Origin: Rathayibacter sp. SD072
Lineage (GTDB): Bacteria > Actinomycetota > Actinomycetes > Actinomycetales > Microbacteriaceae
Assembly (NCBI RefSeq): GCF_017355185.1
Contig: NZ_JADILJ010000011.1
Coordinates: 1 to 64,000 of the forward strand
DNA length: 64,000 nucleotides
Direction of reading: 5' to 3'
In this document: positions 40,783-49,918 of the stretch, piece by piece
How the letters are laid out: every line of letters starts with the position of its first letter
Position numbering within the stretch: the first letter of the stretch is position 1
Position numbers and translations under genes: made by a program
Notes under the pieces: model-generated
Seen by the model: only the letters and a program-made list of their open reading frames with translations
Databases searched by the model: none
Told to the model about the DNA's origin: nothing

Positions 40783-43260
40783 TCAGGCCCAGTCGGCGAC
40801 GAGCTGGTTCGCGGTCCGCAGCACGCTCGACGAGACCAGGGCGTCCGCGTCCAGCGGCGACTGCGCTCTGACCCGGAACGTCACGGACTCGCCCGGCAGC
40901 AGGGTGACGAGCTGGTCGTCGACCGTCGCGGCCTGGTCGAGCTTGTCGACGAGGAGGGTGAGGTCGCGCACGAGGTTCTCGGCCGTGACCGTCACCTCCG
41001 CGACGCCGTCGAGCTGCCGCACCGACGTCGTGACCACGGCCGCCTCGAGCGCAGAGGCGCGGTACTCGGCGAAGAACCAGAAGGCGCGTTCCCCGGCGAG
41101 GTCGACCACGAGGAGCTCGGAGGCGGCGTCACCCGCCGCGCCGATGCCGACCGCGAGCGTCGCGGTCGAGCGCGCAGCCAGAGCCACCTCGTGCCGCTCC
41201 TCCGCCAGCACTCGTCCCTCGAAGCTCATGCGGCGGACGATGCACTCCCCCGACCACTCGAGAGCACTGTCGTTCACCGCGACCACCGCGAGGCCCTCGT
41301 CCCGGGGCTGCACGGTGAGCAGGCGGTCCTCGTAGACGTGCTTGAGGGCGTAGAGCAGCGGCTTGGCGACGCCGTAGCCGTCCACCGCCGCCCAGGAGGT
41401 GACGGGCCAGCAGTCGTTCAGCTGCCAGACGATCGAGCCCATGCAGCGCGGGCTCTCGGAGCGCTGGTGCTCGATCGCCAGGGTGACCGCGAGCGCCTGA
41501 TTCAGGGACATGGCCCAGTGCCAGTCCTCGGTGTCGTCCGGCAGCGGCAGGTGCGCGACGAGTCCGTCCGTGAGCTTGTCGTTGCCGTCGGTCGCCTTCT
41601 GGTGGTGGATCATCCCGGGCGACTCCGGGGTCAGCGGAGAATCCGAGATCGAGCGCTGGATCGTGGACCAGCTCGCCGGCCCCTGCCAGCCGAACTCGGC
41701 GACGAATCGGGCGTGCACGTCGCGGTACGCGGGGTAGTCCACGCGGTTCCACAGCTCCCAGAGGTGCACGGAGCCGTGATCGACGTCGTTCGCGAAGATC
41801 TGCGGGTCACCGGACCACGGGCTGCCCGGGGTGTAGGCGCGCTCGGGGTCGAGCTCCGCGACCAGGCGCGGCAGGAGGTCGAGGTAGTACCCGAGCCCCC
41901 AGGTGCGGCCCTGGAGACGCTTCTCCCAGCCCCACTCCTCGAAGCCCCAGATGTTCTCGTTGTTGCCGTTCCAGAGCGCGAGGCTCGGGTGCGGCATGAT
42001 GCGGGTCACGTTGTCGCGCACCTCGGCCTCGACCTCGCTGCGCAGCGGCTCCTCCTCGGCGTAGGCGGCGCAGGCGAAGAGGAAGTCCTGCCAGACGAGG
42101 ATCCCGCGCTCGTCGCAGAGCTCGTAGAAGTCGTCGGACTCGAAGTAGCCGCCGCCCCAGATGCGCAGCAGGTTCATGTTGGCGAACTCAGCCTGGTCCA
42201 TCCGTCGGGCGAGACGGGCGCGGTCGACGCGGGTGACGAAGGCGTCGTCGGGGATCCAGTTCGCACCGCGGATCCAGACGGGCTCGCCGTTCACGACGAA
42301 GCGGAACGAGGTCCCCTCCGCGTCCTGGTCGAGCTGGACGTCGATGGTGCGGAAGCCGATGCGGTGCGAGCGGGAGTCGATCGACTCGCCGTCGATGCTC
42401 AGGACGACCTCGAGGTCGAAGAGGGGCTGCTCGCCGAAGCCGCGCGGCCACCACACTGCGACGTCCTCGACCGAGAGCTCGAGCACTGCCGAGCTCTCGT
42501 CGGCGGGGACAGCGGTGGTCGCCGTCACTCCGGCGACGGTGGCGTTCAGCTCGACCTCGACGTCGGAGGTGCGGTCGAGGTCGATGTGCACGGCCACTCG
42601 GCCCGTGCTTCCGTCGACTGTGACGACGGGTCGCACGGAAGCGAGCCGCGCGGTGGTCCAGGCCGCCAGGGTGAGCGGCTTCCAGATACCGACGGAGGCG
42701 GCGTCCAGGCCCCAGTCCCAGCCGAAGTTGCAGGCGGCCTTGCGGAGCGCGTTGAAGGGGTGGGAGTAGGTGTGCGGACGGTAGCCGATCTCGAGGCTGG
42801 CCCGGTCCGCCTCCGCAACGGGAGATGCGAAGCGCACGACGAGTTCGTTCGCGCCTTCGTGCAGCACGCCGTCGACGCGCACGCGGTAGGTGCGGTGCTG
42901 GTTGCGGGTGCTCGCGATCTCGTGACCGTTGAGGGACACGGTGGCGACGGTGTCGAGGCCTTCGAAGACGAGCTCGTGCACGTCGTGGTCGTCGGGCGTC
43001 CAGTCGAAGGAGGTGGAGTACTCCCAGTCGGTCTCGCCGATCCAGGTCACCTTCTTCTCGTTCTGGTCGAGGTACGGGTCGGGGATGAGCCCGGCCTCGA
43101 GCAGGTCGGTGTGGACGAGGCCGGGGACGACCGCGGGGACGACGGCCGAGACCAGCTCGGCGGGGATCGGCCCGCGGGTCGCGCGGACGCTCCAGCCGTC
43201 GTGCAGCGGACGGCTGGTGGCCGCCGCGGTGCGAGGGGTGGTGTCGAGGGTGTGGGTCAC
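40783..43260 (-). CDS. GH2 beta-mannosidase
   Basis: An 825-residue intracellular exo-beta-mannosidase that would release mannose from imported manno-oligosaccharides. Residues 15-190 form the sugar-binding jelly roll (HDGWSVRATRGPIPAELV; VPGLVHTDLLEAGLIPDPY), 200-310 an immunoglobulin-like domain, 325-660 the barrel with acid/base E435 in WNGNNENIWGF and nucleophile E522 in VAEFGWQGP. RIWGGGYFESDDFYELCDERGILVWQDF is typical of the beta-mannosidase branch of GH2. It has no signal peptide. The GTG start overlaps the permease stop (GTGA), placing it in the transporter operon. Confidence 0.92.
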   Translation of the reverse strand: MTHTLDTTPRTAAATSRPLHDGWSVRATRGPIPAELVSAVVPAVVPGLVHTDLLEAGLIPDPYLDQNEKKVTWIGETDWEYSTSFDWTPDDHDVHELVFEGLDTVATVSLNGHEIASTRNQHRTYRVRVDGVLHEGANELVVRFASPVAEADRASLEIGYRPHTYSHPFNALRKAACNFGWDWGLDAASVGIWKPLTLAAWTTARLASVRPVVTVDGSTGRVAVHIDLDRTSDVEVELNATVAGVTATTAVPADESSAVLELSVEDVAVWWPRGFGEQPLFDLEVVLSIDGESIDSRSHRIGFRTIDVQLDQDAEGTSFRFVVNGEPVWIRGANWIPDDAFVTRVDRARLARRMDQAEFANMNLLRIWGGGYFESDDFYELCDERGILVWQDFLFACAAYAEEEPLRSEVEAEVRDNVTRIMPHPSLALWNGNNENIWGFEEWGWEKRLQGRTWGLGYYLDLLPRLVAELDPERAYTPGSPWSGDPQIFANDVDHGSVHLWELWNRVDYPAYRDVHARFVAEFGWQGPASWSTIQRSISDSPLTPESPGMIHHQKATDGNDKLTDGLVAHLPLPDDTEDWHWAMSLNQALAVTLAIEHQRSESPRCMGSIVWQLNDCWPVTSWAAVDGYGVAKPLLYALKHVYEDRLLTVQPRDEGLAVVAVNDSALEWSGECIVRRMSFEGRVLAEERHEVALAARSTATLAVGIGAAGDAASELLVVDLAGERAFWFFAEYRASALEAAVVTTSVRQLDGVAEVTVTAENLVRDLTLLVDKLDQAATVDDQLVTLLPGESVTFRVRAQSPLDADALVSSSVLRTANQLVADWA

Positions 43261-44183
43261 TTCGTAGCTCCTGATGTCAGTCCGTTGTAGATGAAGCGCT
43301 GGAGGAAGAGGAACGCGATCAGCGTCGGGACGATCACGAGGATCGTGCCGGCGGCGATGACCTCCCACTGCGCCCCGAAGGGCCCCATGAAGCGGAAGAG
43401 GGAGGTCGAGATCACGCCGAGATCGCGCGAGGGCATGTAGAGGAAGGGGATGTAGAACTCGTTGTAGACCGCGATGCCCTTGATGATCACGACGGTCGCG
43501 ATCGCGGGCTTGAGCAGCGGCAGGATGATCCGCCAGTACACGGTGAAGCGGCTCGCGCCGTCGAGCATCGCGGCCTCGTCGAGGGAGACGGGGATCGACT
43601 GCATGAACTGCAGGAAGATGTAGATCGCGACGATGTCGGTGCCGGTGAAGAGCAGGATCGCCGACCAGCGGGTGTTGAAGAGGTCGAGCGCGTTGATCAC
43701 CTGGAAGGTCGCGACCTGCGTCGTGACTCCCGGCACGAGGGTCGCCAGCAGGAAGAGCCCGGTCACGAGGCGCCGTCCGCGGAAGCGGAAGCGGTCGATC
43801 GCGTACGCCGCCATCGTCCCGATGAAGACGGTGCCGGCGATCGACACCACCAGGATGATCCCGGTGTTGAGGAAGCCCGTGACCATCCCGCCCTGGGTGA
43901 AGGCGATCGCGAAGTTCTCGAAGTTGAACCAGTTGCTCGGGGGCACGAGGGGGCCGGTGCTGCGGTATTCCGCCGACGTCTTGAACGCGAGCATGAAGAT
44001 GGTGACGATCGGGAGCAGCGCGAACACGCAGGCGATCACGAGCGAGCCGTACTTGCCGAGGCCGGCGAGGGTGGAGCGGGATCGGCCGCGTCGACGCCGA
44101 GCCGGCGCGGGCGAGGTGATCGCGGGCCGCTGCTCGACGGGCAGACCGGTGACGTCGGCCTGTCGCGGCTGAGTGTCGGTCAT
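43257..44183 (-). CDS. CUT1 ABC sugar permease, MalG type
   Basis: A 308-residue inner-membrane permease with six helices. A basic N-terminal stretch ([14 protein letters not shown]) precedes them. The EAA loop, SLDEAAMLDGASRFTVYWRIILPLLKP, contacts the ATPase. The NWFNFENFAIAF segment before helix 2 is typical of MalG-like partners. It overlaps its upstream partner as ATGA. No ATPase gene is in the locus, so a shared MsmX/MsiK-type ATPase elsewhere is expected. Likely substrate: manno-oligosaccharides. Confidence 0.92.
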   Translation of the reverse strand: MTDTQPRQADVTGLPVEQRPAITSPAPARRRRGRSRSTLAGLGKYGSLVIACVFALLPIVTIFMLAFKTSAEYRSTGPLVPPSNWFNFENFAIAFTQGGMVTGFLNTGIILVVSIAGTVFIGTMAAYAIDRFRFRGRRLVTGLFLLATLVPGVTTQVATFQVINALDLFNTRWSAILLFTGTDIVAIYIFLQFMQSIPVSLDEAAMLDGASRFTVYWRIILPLLKPAIATVVIIKGIAVYNEFYIPFLYMPSRDLGVISTSLFRFMGPFGAQWEVIAAGTILVIVPTLIAFLFLQRFIYNGLTSGATK

Positions 44184-45115
44184 TCCTGGCCGCCTTTCTC
44201 GTCGGGGAAGACGCGGCGCTGGACCGCGGTGATGATGAGGACGATCGCGAGCAGGACGACGGCCATGGCCGAGGCGAGGCCGACCTTCGAGTAGCGGAAG
44301 GCGGTGTCGACGGTCTGGATGACGAAGGTCTCGGACCCGTTGGCGCCGCCGGTCATGATGTACGGCATCTCGAACGCCGACAGGGCTCCGGCGATCGCGA
44401 GGATGAACGAGAGCCCGAGGATGCGCCGGATGCTCGGCACGATGATGAAGCGGAACTTGTCGAAGGCGGTCGCGCCGTCGATGTCGGCGGCTTCGTACTG
44501 CTCTTCGGGCACCGACTGGATGGCGCCGAGGAACAGCACGAAGTTCAGTCCCATGTACCGCCAGACCGAGGTGGCGGCGAGGGAGACGTTCACCACGGAG
44601 GGGTCGCCGAGCCACTGCGGAGTGTCCTGCACGCCGAGAGCGCCGAGGACCGCGTCGAGGGTGCCGTCGGGTCGGAAGAAGTAGAGGAACATCAGCCCGA
44701 TGGCGACGCCGTTGATCAGGTAGGGGAAGAAGATGACGCCCTTGAAGAAGTTGCGGAACCGGGTGTTGAAGCTCAGCAGCGTCGCGAAGAACAGTGCGAG
44801 TCCGAGTTGCGCGACGGCGCCCGCGAGGTAGAAGAGGCTGACGAAGAAGACGCGGAAGATCTCGGGCCGGGTGAAGATCTCGACGTAGTTCTCGAGGCCG
44901 ACGAAGGTCTTGTCCGGGTCGAGGCCGTCCCAGTCGGTGACGCTGTACCAGAACATGTTCGCGACCGGGATGTAGGTCAGAACGACGAGGAAGGCGAGCG
45001 GCACCGCCAGGAAGAGCCACGGAGTGATCCGGCGCCCGGTGAGCCGCTGCCCGCGTCGGGTGCGGATCCTCTTGCTCGCTCCGACCTCGAGAGGCGGAGC
45101 ATCGGTGATCGCCAT
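44180..45115 (-). CDS. CUT1 ABC sugar permease, MalF type
   Basis: A 311-residue, six-helix permease. It starts with a basic cytoplasmic segment (KRIRTRRGQRLTGRR), then PWLFLAVPLAFLVVLTYIPVANMFWYSVTDW and FVGLENYVEIFTRPEIFRVF, both typical of MalF-like subunits. The EAA loop is EEQYEAADIDGATAFDKFRFIIVPSIRR. It forms the importer with the downstream permease and the upstream binding protein. A 14-bp hairpin lies between it and the binding-protein gene. Confidence 0.92.
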   Translation of the reverse strand: MAITDAPPLEVGASKRIRTRRGQRLTGRRITPWLFLAVPLAFLVVLTYIPVANMFWYSVTDWDGLDPDKTFVGLENYVEIFTRPEIFRVFFVSLFYLAGAVAQLGLALFFATLLSFNTRFRNFFKGVIFFPYLINGVAIGLMFLYFFRPDGTLDAVLGALGVQDTPQWLGDPSVVNVSLAATSVWRYMGLNFVLFLGAIQSVPEEQYEAADIDGATAFDKFRFIIVPSIRRILGLSFILAIAGALSAFEMPYIMTGGANGSETFVIQTVDTAFRYSKVGLASAMAVVLLAIVLIITAVQRRVFPDEKGGQE

Positions 45116-45149
45116 GTCGATCCTTTCGGTATCTCTCGGATGCGGTCGA

Positions 45150-45183
45150 GGGGGTGGCCCGCCGTGGTCGGCGGGCCACCCCC
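45150..45183. terminator. Intra-operon hairpin between binding protein and permeases
   Basis: GGGGGTGGCCCGCC (45150-45163) pairs perfectly with 45170-45183 over 6 nt, just after the binding-protein stop (minus strand). Such partial terminators or 3'-protecting stems usually raise binding-protein expression over the permeases. Confidence 0.7.
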
Positions 45184-45189
45184 GGGGTC

Positions 45190-46506
45190 TTACTCCGCGA
45201 CGACGGCGCGGGCGGTGGCCCAGCGCTCGTTGAGGTCGGCGAAGAGGGTCTCCTTGTCGCCGTCGCCGGCGCCACGTGCGGCGTCGATGAGCTCCTGGCG
45301 GTAGGCGTTGCCGAAGAGGTCGATCTCGGCCTCGTTGGCGATGTCGTTGATGACCGCCTCCTTGCCGACCGGGTCGGGGGCGAGCTCGAGGTACTGCACG
45401 CCGAGTGCGTCGAAGTCGGCGAGGGTGTCGGGAGCGGGGTCGGTGATGACCGGGCTGATCGCGCCCTGGCTCGCCGCGTAGCCGGACTCGTTCGTGAACC
45501 AGTCGATCCAGGCGCGAGCGGTGGCCTTGTTCCCGGAGTTCTTGTTGATCGCGAGGAACTTGTCCGAGGCGGTCACCGAGGTGAAGACACCGTCCTGTGC
45601 CCAGGGCATCGGCCAGAAGCCGATGGTGTCGCGCGGCTTGCCGGCCTTCTCGGCGGCGTCCTGCATCTGCGAGACGGCCCAGGAGCCGAGCACCATCGAG
45701 CCGATGTCGCCGCTGGCGAGCAGGTCCTTCGACTCCTCCCAGTTGGTGGTGGTCGGGTCGTCCTCGCTGAGGCCGGCGGCGACCGTGTCGTAGAGCAGAC
45801 CGTCGATGTTGTACTGGTCGTTGCCCTCAGTCCACGGAGCGTCGTCGGCGATCATCTCGGTGCGCACGTCCTCGCCCTGCACCGTGCCGAGGTTGCCCTC
45901 GATGGTGGCGAGGGGCCATCCGTCCTTGTAGTTCGTGTAGTACGGAGTGACGCCGTTCGCCTTGATCTTCTCGAGAGCGGCGAGGTACTCCTCCTCCGTC
46001 GTCGGCGGCGTCGTGACACCGGCGGCGGTCCACACGTCGCGGTTGAAGACGTAGCCCATGGCGGAGCCGAAGGTCGAGATGCCGTAGGCGGTGCCGTCGA
46101 ACGAACCCTCATTGGTGAAGCGGTACTGCGACGACAGCTCCTCGGTGCTGCCGAGCGGCTCGAAGTAGTTCGCGTAGTCGTCCTTGGTGACGTTCGAGCT
46201 CGGGATGAGCAGCACGTCGCCGTAGTCCTTCGAGTTCAGGCGGATCTTGGTGTCGCCCTCGTAGTCGGTCAGCGCCTCGAACTTCACGGTCGTGCCGGGG
46301 TACTTCTCCTCGAACGCCTTCGCGTAGTCGGCGAAGGTCGTGTCGACGATGTCGGTGCGGTTGGTGAGGACGGTGATCTCGCCCGAGGGCTCTCCGGAGT
46401 CGTTGCTCGCGCCGGCGGAGCATCCGGAGAGGGCGAGGGATGTCGAGACGGCGACGGCGGCGATGCCGATCAGCGCCGTTCGGCGGGTGGGGTGGTATCG
46501 GTGCAC
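45190..46506 (-). CDS. ABC sugar-binding lipoprotein
   Basis: A 438-residue extracellular solute-binding protein (family 1). Residues 1-29 form a lipoprotein signal with an Arg-pair start (HRYHPTRRTALIGIAAVAVS) and lipobox LSGC, giving a diacylglyceryl cysteine near residue 29. The mature part has EITVLTNRTDIVDTTFADYAKAFEEKYPG, DYGDVLLIPSSN, SGDIGSMVLGSWAV and FLAINKNSGNKATARAWIDWF. It delivers sugars, probably mannan oligomers, to the two downstream permeases. The GTG start follows AAGGAG. A 9-bp hairpin (46526-46547) lies between it and the GH5 gene. Confidence 0.92.
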   Translation of the reverse strand: MHRYHPTRRTALIGIAAVAVSTSLALSGCSAGASNDSGEPSGEITVLTNRTDIVDTTFADYAKAFEEKYPGTTVKFEALTDYEGDTKIRLNSKDYGDVLLIPSSNVTKDDYANYFEPLGSTEELSSQYRFTNEGSFDGTAYGISTFGSAMGYVFNRDVWTAAGVTTPPTTEEEYLAALEKIKANGVTPYYTNYKDGWPLATIEGNLGTVQGEDVRTEMIADDAPWTEGNDQYNIDGLLYDTVAAGLSEDDPTTTNWEESKDLLASGDIGSMVLGSWAVSQMQDAAEKAGKPRDTIGFWPMPWAQDGVFTSVTASDKFLAINKNSGNKATARAWIDWFTNESGYAASQGAISPVITDPAPDTLADFDALGVQYLELAPDPVGKEAVINDIANEAEIDLFGNAYRQELIDAARGAGDGDKETLFADLNERWATARAVVAE

Positions 46507-46582
46507 GGTTGTTCTCCTTGGTAGGCCGTCGCCGCCATCGGCGACGGGGTGCAGTGCTGTGTGAGGAAGGGAGGAGTGGGGG

Positions 46583-49500
46583 CTAGTGGCGGCCGTGCCA
46601 CCACTGCCAGACGGCGGGCAGGTACCGCTTGACCAGCGACTCCAGCCACGAAGGCACCGAGGGAGTGGACGGCCCCCCAGGTGCGGGCGTCGCAGTCGGC
46701 GTGGGGGTCGCAGTCGGCGTCGGCGTTGCAGTCGGCGTCCCGGTCGGGGTCGGCGTCGGCGTCGGCGTGGGCGTCACCTCGGCGGGTACTGCCTGCACGT
46801 CGTCGACGGTGAGGGCGCCGGTTCCGCTTCCGTTGATGTAGAGGGCGTACTGGCTGACCGACGTCAGGTCGAGGTCCGCCTCCGGGGCCCACGCCGGCGG
46901 GGCGAAGTCCTCGAACGGGATCACGATGGTCTGCGGTCCGTCGGCGTTCGGTGTGACCGATGCCTCCCAGTAGGCGCCGTTCGCGACGAACTGCACCGAG
47001 AGGGAGTCGTCCGCGTCGGTGTCGACCTGGAGAGAGAGACCGGTGCGGCCCCACCAGTCCTGCGCGCTGTCGAAGGTCTTCACGACTCCGGCGTATCCCG
47101 CGGTGGCGAGGTCGTAGTCGAAGCGTGCGGCGGTGGAGCCGGTGACGGCGTCCGGTACGAGCGTCGGCGTGATGGTGCCGCCGCCAGTGTTTCGGACGTA
47201 GGCGGCCTGCAGCGCCGCGTCGTCGGCGTAGCTCTCGAAGTCGTCGATGATGACGGGTTCGGCGGGCAGGGCGGACGCCTCGAACGAGCGGACCTCGGAG
47301 GTGTTCGTGCCTACTCCGTTCACCGCCGTGACCTGCCAGTAGTAGCGGGTGCCGGGGGTCAGGTCGGTCGCCGGGCGGTAGCTGGTCGCGGACAGCCCGG
47401 TGGTTGAGACGAGCGGATCCGAGAGGTCGCTCGAGGTCGACAGTGCGAATCGGTAGTACGTGGCGTCGACGGCGGGCTGCCACGTGAAGGTCGGTGTCGC
47501 CCGGATCGCGGTGGCGTCGTCCTCGGGGGTGCCGAGCGCAACGGCGCCGGGAGCTCCGAGCTCTGCCGCGTTCGGCGAGTAGAGGCTGACGGAGCCGATC
47601 TGGGGCGTCCACACCTCGCCCGGAGCCTGAGGCCAGGAGACACGGATGCGGTCGATGCCCGAGAGGTCGCGGGCGCTGTACGTGTAGGCCTTCCAGTTTC
47701 CGGTTCCGCCGCGTGCGTCCACGGTGAGGGGCGTCCAGGTGGTCCCGTCCGCGGAGCCCTCGATCGTCAACGGTGCGACCGGCTGATCGGGCCAGTAGTA
47801 GGCGGTGATGTCGGCGCCGCTGATGTCGTCGAGGGAGTAGGTCAGGCTCGCCGGGTCGGCGCTGTCGCGCTTCACGCGGGAGCTGTCACCGCCGAACAGC
47901 GCGGGGTTCCCGCTGTCGAAGGAGAGGCTGCCGTCGTGCGAGGTCGTCTTCGAGAAGTCGTCCAGCGGGTCGAACAGAGCCACCTTCTCCGCGGCGCTCG
48001 TGATCGTGGCGCGCTCGACGGAGCCGGCACCCGTCCAGCTGAGTCGCACAGCGCTGCCTGCGAGGTCGGCGGCGGTGATCGTCGTGCGTCCGTCGAGTTC
48101 GGTGGCCGTGGTCCGTACGGGCGTCCAGGTCGATCCGTCCGCGGTGGTCTCGACAGTGGCGTCCACGTCGGAGACGAGGAAGGAGGCCTCGCTGATTCCG
48201 TCGCGCTGCCACGTGATACTGGCGGGCGCGTCGGCGGCCGCCGTGACGACTCCACCGTCCACGGTGGCGGTGATCCGGGCGCCCTCGTGTGCGGACGTGA
48301 GTGACCAGCTCTGCAGCGGGTCGACGAGCACGGCTCCTCCGGTCGGTGCGGCAAGGACGTCGGACGCGGGTCCGCGCTCGTCGCCCGCACCCACCGGGAT
48401 GACGCGGTAGCGGGCGCCGGCCGGTGATTCGAGATCGGTGACGGGCGAGGCGGAGGCGGACACGGTCCCCTCCGTCAGATCGGTCCACTCTCCGTCCTCG
48501 ACGGAGCGCTGGACCACGTAGCCCTCAGCCCCGGCGGTGCCGCGCCAGGAGACGACGTTGATGCCGTAGTTCTGATCGATGGCTGTGATCAGCGGCGAAC
48601 CGAGCTCGAGCTCCCCCGGCGTGCTGCCGGTCTCTACGCCGTACGCCTCGATGGCGGCGACGCTCTCCTTCTCTCGAGCGGAGTCGCCCGGGTAGTGGAG
48701 CGTGAAGCCATCGTCGTGCGGCACGAATCCGCCGCGGTCGTTGTTGCCGAAGAGCGACCAGAAGAACATCCCCGAGACGTTCTCGTCCGCTGCAACGGCT
48801 CCGAGGAGCTCCTGGCTGGCAGCGGTCGAAGCGTACTCACCGGCGATGTAGACCTTGCCTGCGCCGGCGACGGTCGCGGCGTCCGCCGAAACGCGCTCCG
48901 CGGTCGGCGGGTAGTAGTGGACGTCGACGATGTCGAGGTCCTCGGCCGCGAGGGTGTCGGGGTCGATGTCGAATCGACGGCCTGCAGCGACGAGCTGCTC
49001 GGGCGCCTGCTCCTTGATGTGGGCGACCTGCTCGTCGATCCAGTCGAGGGTCATCCCCTCGAGCTCGTTGCCGAGCTCCCAGGCCATGATCGTGGGGTCG
49101 TCGACGAACGGGATCCCCGTGATCGAGTTGGTGTGCCCGAGGATGTGGTCGACGTAGTCCTGGTAGCTGTCGATCGCGGCGGGGTCGGCGTAGAAGTCGG
49201 CCGGCTCCAAGCCGAGCGGTGTCGTGAAGTCGCGGTGACCGCCGTGGTAGTACTGCCACTCGTCGGTCAGCGGCAGCACGAGCCGGATGCCGAGCGTGCC
49301 CGCGTAGGCGACGGCGAAATCGATCGTGCGGAACGCCTCCTCGTTGTACTCGCCGAGGCGGGGCATCAGCGCGAGGGGGTTCTGATCGTTCTGGCCCGTC
49401 GAGGTCATCATGTGCGATCGGACGACGGTGACACCCATCTGCGCGGCGGTATCGAGTGCGTCCTTGATCCGGAAGTACGTCGGGTAGTCCACTCCCCCGA

Positions 49501-49747
49501 CGTTCTCGTCGAGGCCGAGCCAGTAGATGTTGGTGCCGCTCGCGCGGAAGCGCTCCCCGTCGAGCATCAGCGAGCTGCCCTCGCGCTGGACGAACTCGGT
49601 GTTCTCACTGGTCCAGTCGAGCGGCGGGTCGGCAGAGGCGGGGGCGGCGACGACGAGAGTCGACGCGGTCACAGCGATGAGAGCGGCACCGGCGAGGCAG
49701 GTACGCACAGGCGTCCTCAGGGAGGCGGGCAGGGCTGATCGGGTCAT
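46583..49747 (-). CDS. Secreted multidomain GH5 beta-mannanase
   Basis: A 1054-residue exported enzyme. Residues 1-39 form the signal peptide. Residues 45-370 are a GH5 (mannanase subfamily) barrel with GTNIYWLGLDEN, VVRSHMM, acid/base E228 in MAWELGNELEG, DVHYYPP and nucleophile E304 in YIAGEYAS. From about 370 there are FnIII- and discoidin-like beta domains (WRGTAGAEGYVVQRS; IEGSADGTTWTPLTVD; FTWQPAVDATYYRFALS) and a carbohydrate-binding-type domain (IDDFESYADDAALQAAYVRN). A TP-repeat linker (about 985-1025) leads to a tail, WLESLVKRYLPAVWQWWHGR, rich in Trp. No LPXTG signal. First gene of the import operon. Confidence 0.88.
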   Translation of the reverse strand: MTRSALPASLRTPVRTCLAGAALIAVTASTLVVAAPASADPPLDWTSENTEFVQREGSSLMLDGERFRASGTNIYWLGLDENVGGVDYPTYFRIKDALDTAAQMGVTVVRSHMMTSTGQNDQNPLALMPRLGEYNEEAFRTIDFAVAYAGTLGIRLVLPLTDEWQYYHGGHRDFTTPLGLEPADFYADPAAIDSYQDYVDHILGHTNSITGIPFVDDPTIMAWELGNELEGMTLDWIDEQVAHIKEQAPEQLVAAGRRFDIDPDTLAAEDLDIVDVHYYPPTAERVSADAATVAGAGKVYIAGEYASTAASQELLGAVAADENVSGMFFWSLFGNNDRGGFVPHDDGFTLHYPGDSAREKESVAAIEAYGVETGSTPGELELGSPLITAIDQNYGINVVSWRGTAGAEGYVVQRSVEDGEWTDLTEGTVSASASPVTDLESPAGARYRVIPVGAGDERGPASDVLAAPTGGAVLVDPLQSWSLTSAHEGARITATVDGGVVTAAADAPASITWQRDGISEASFLVSDVDATVETTADGSTWTPVRTTATELDGRTTITAADLAGSAVRLSWTGAGSVERATITSAAEKVALFDPLDDFSKTTSHDGSLSFDSGNPALFGGDSSRVKRDSADPASLTYSLDDISGADITAYYWPDQPVAPLTIEGSADGTTWTPLTVDARGGTGNWKAYTYSARDLSGIDRIRVSWPQAPGEVWTPQIGSVSLYSPNAAELGAPGAVALGTPEDDATAIRATPTFTWQPAVDATYYRFALSTSSDLSDPLVSTTGLSATSYRPATDLTPGTRYYWQVTAVNGVGTNTSEVRSFEASALPAEPVIIDDFESYADDAALQAAYVRNTGGGTITPTLVPDAVTGSTAARFDYDLATAGYAGVVKTFDSAQDWWGRTGLSLQVDTDADDSLSVQFVANGAYWEASVTPNADGPQTIVIPFEDFAPPAWAPEADLDLTSVSQYALYINGSGTGALTVDDVQAVPAEVTPTPTPTPTPTGTPTATPTPTATPTPTATPAPGGPSTPSVPSWLESLVKRYLPAVWQWWHGRH

Positions 49748-49843
49748 GTGTTCTCCAGGGCTCCTTCGACCGGGTGGGACGCACCGGCGGCAAGGGCGCT
49801 CTTTCGCGGTGCCCCCACAGACTCGTCGACGCAGCGGGGCCTC

Positions 49844-49870
49844 GTCAATACAAAAGTAAATAATTTATGG
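49844..49870 (-). promoter_or_regulatory. AT-rich control region of the GH5 mannanase operon
   Basis: In gene sense this reads CCATAAATTATTTACTTTTG followed by TATTGACG. It has a near-palindromic TAAATAATTTA and shares ATTGACG with the GH26 control region. It lies about 100 bp before the GH5 start in the 171-bp gap after the LacI-like gene. Candidate operator/promoter; no exact -35/-10 pair is assigned. Confidence 0.4.
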
Positions 49871-49918
49871 AACGATCGACGAGTGCTTCCTCCCGCTTGC
49901 TCCCGCCGCCGGCCCGAG

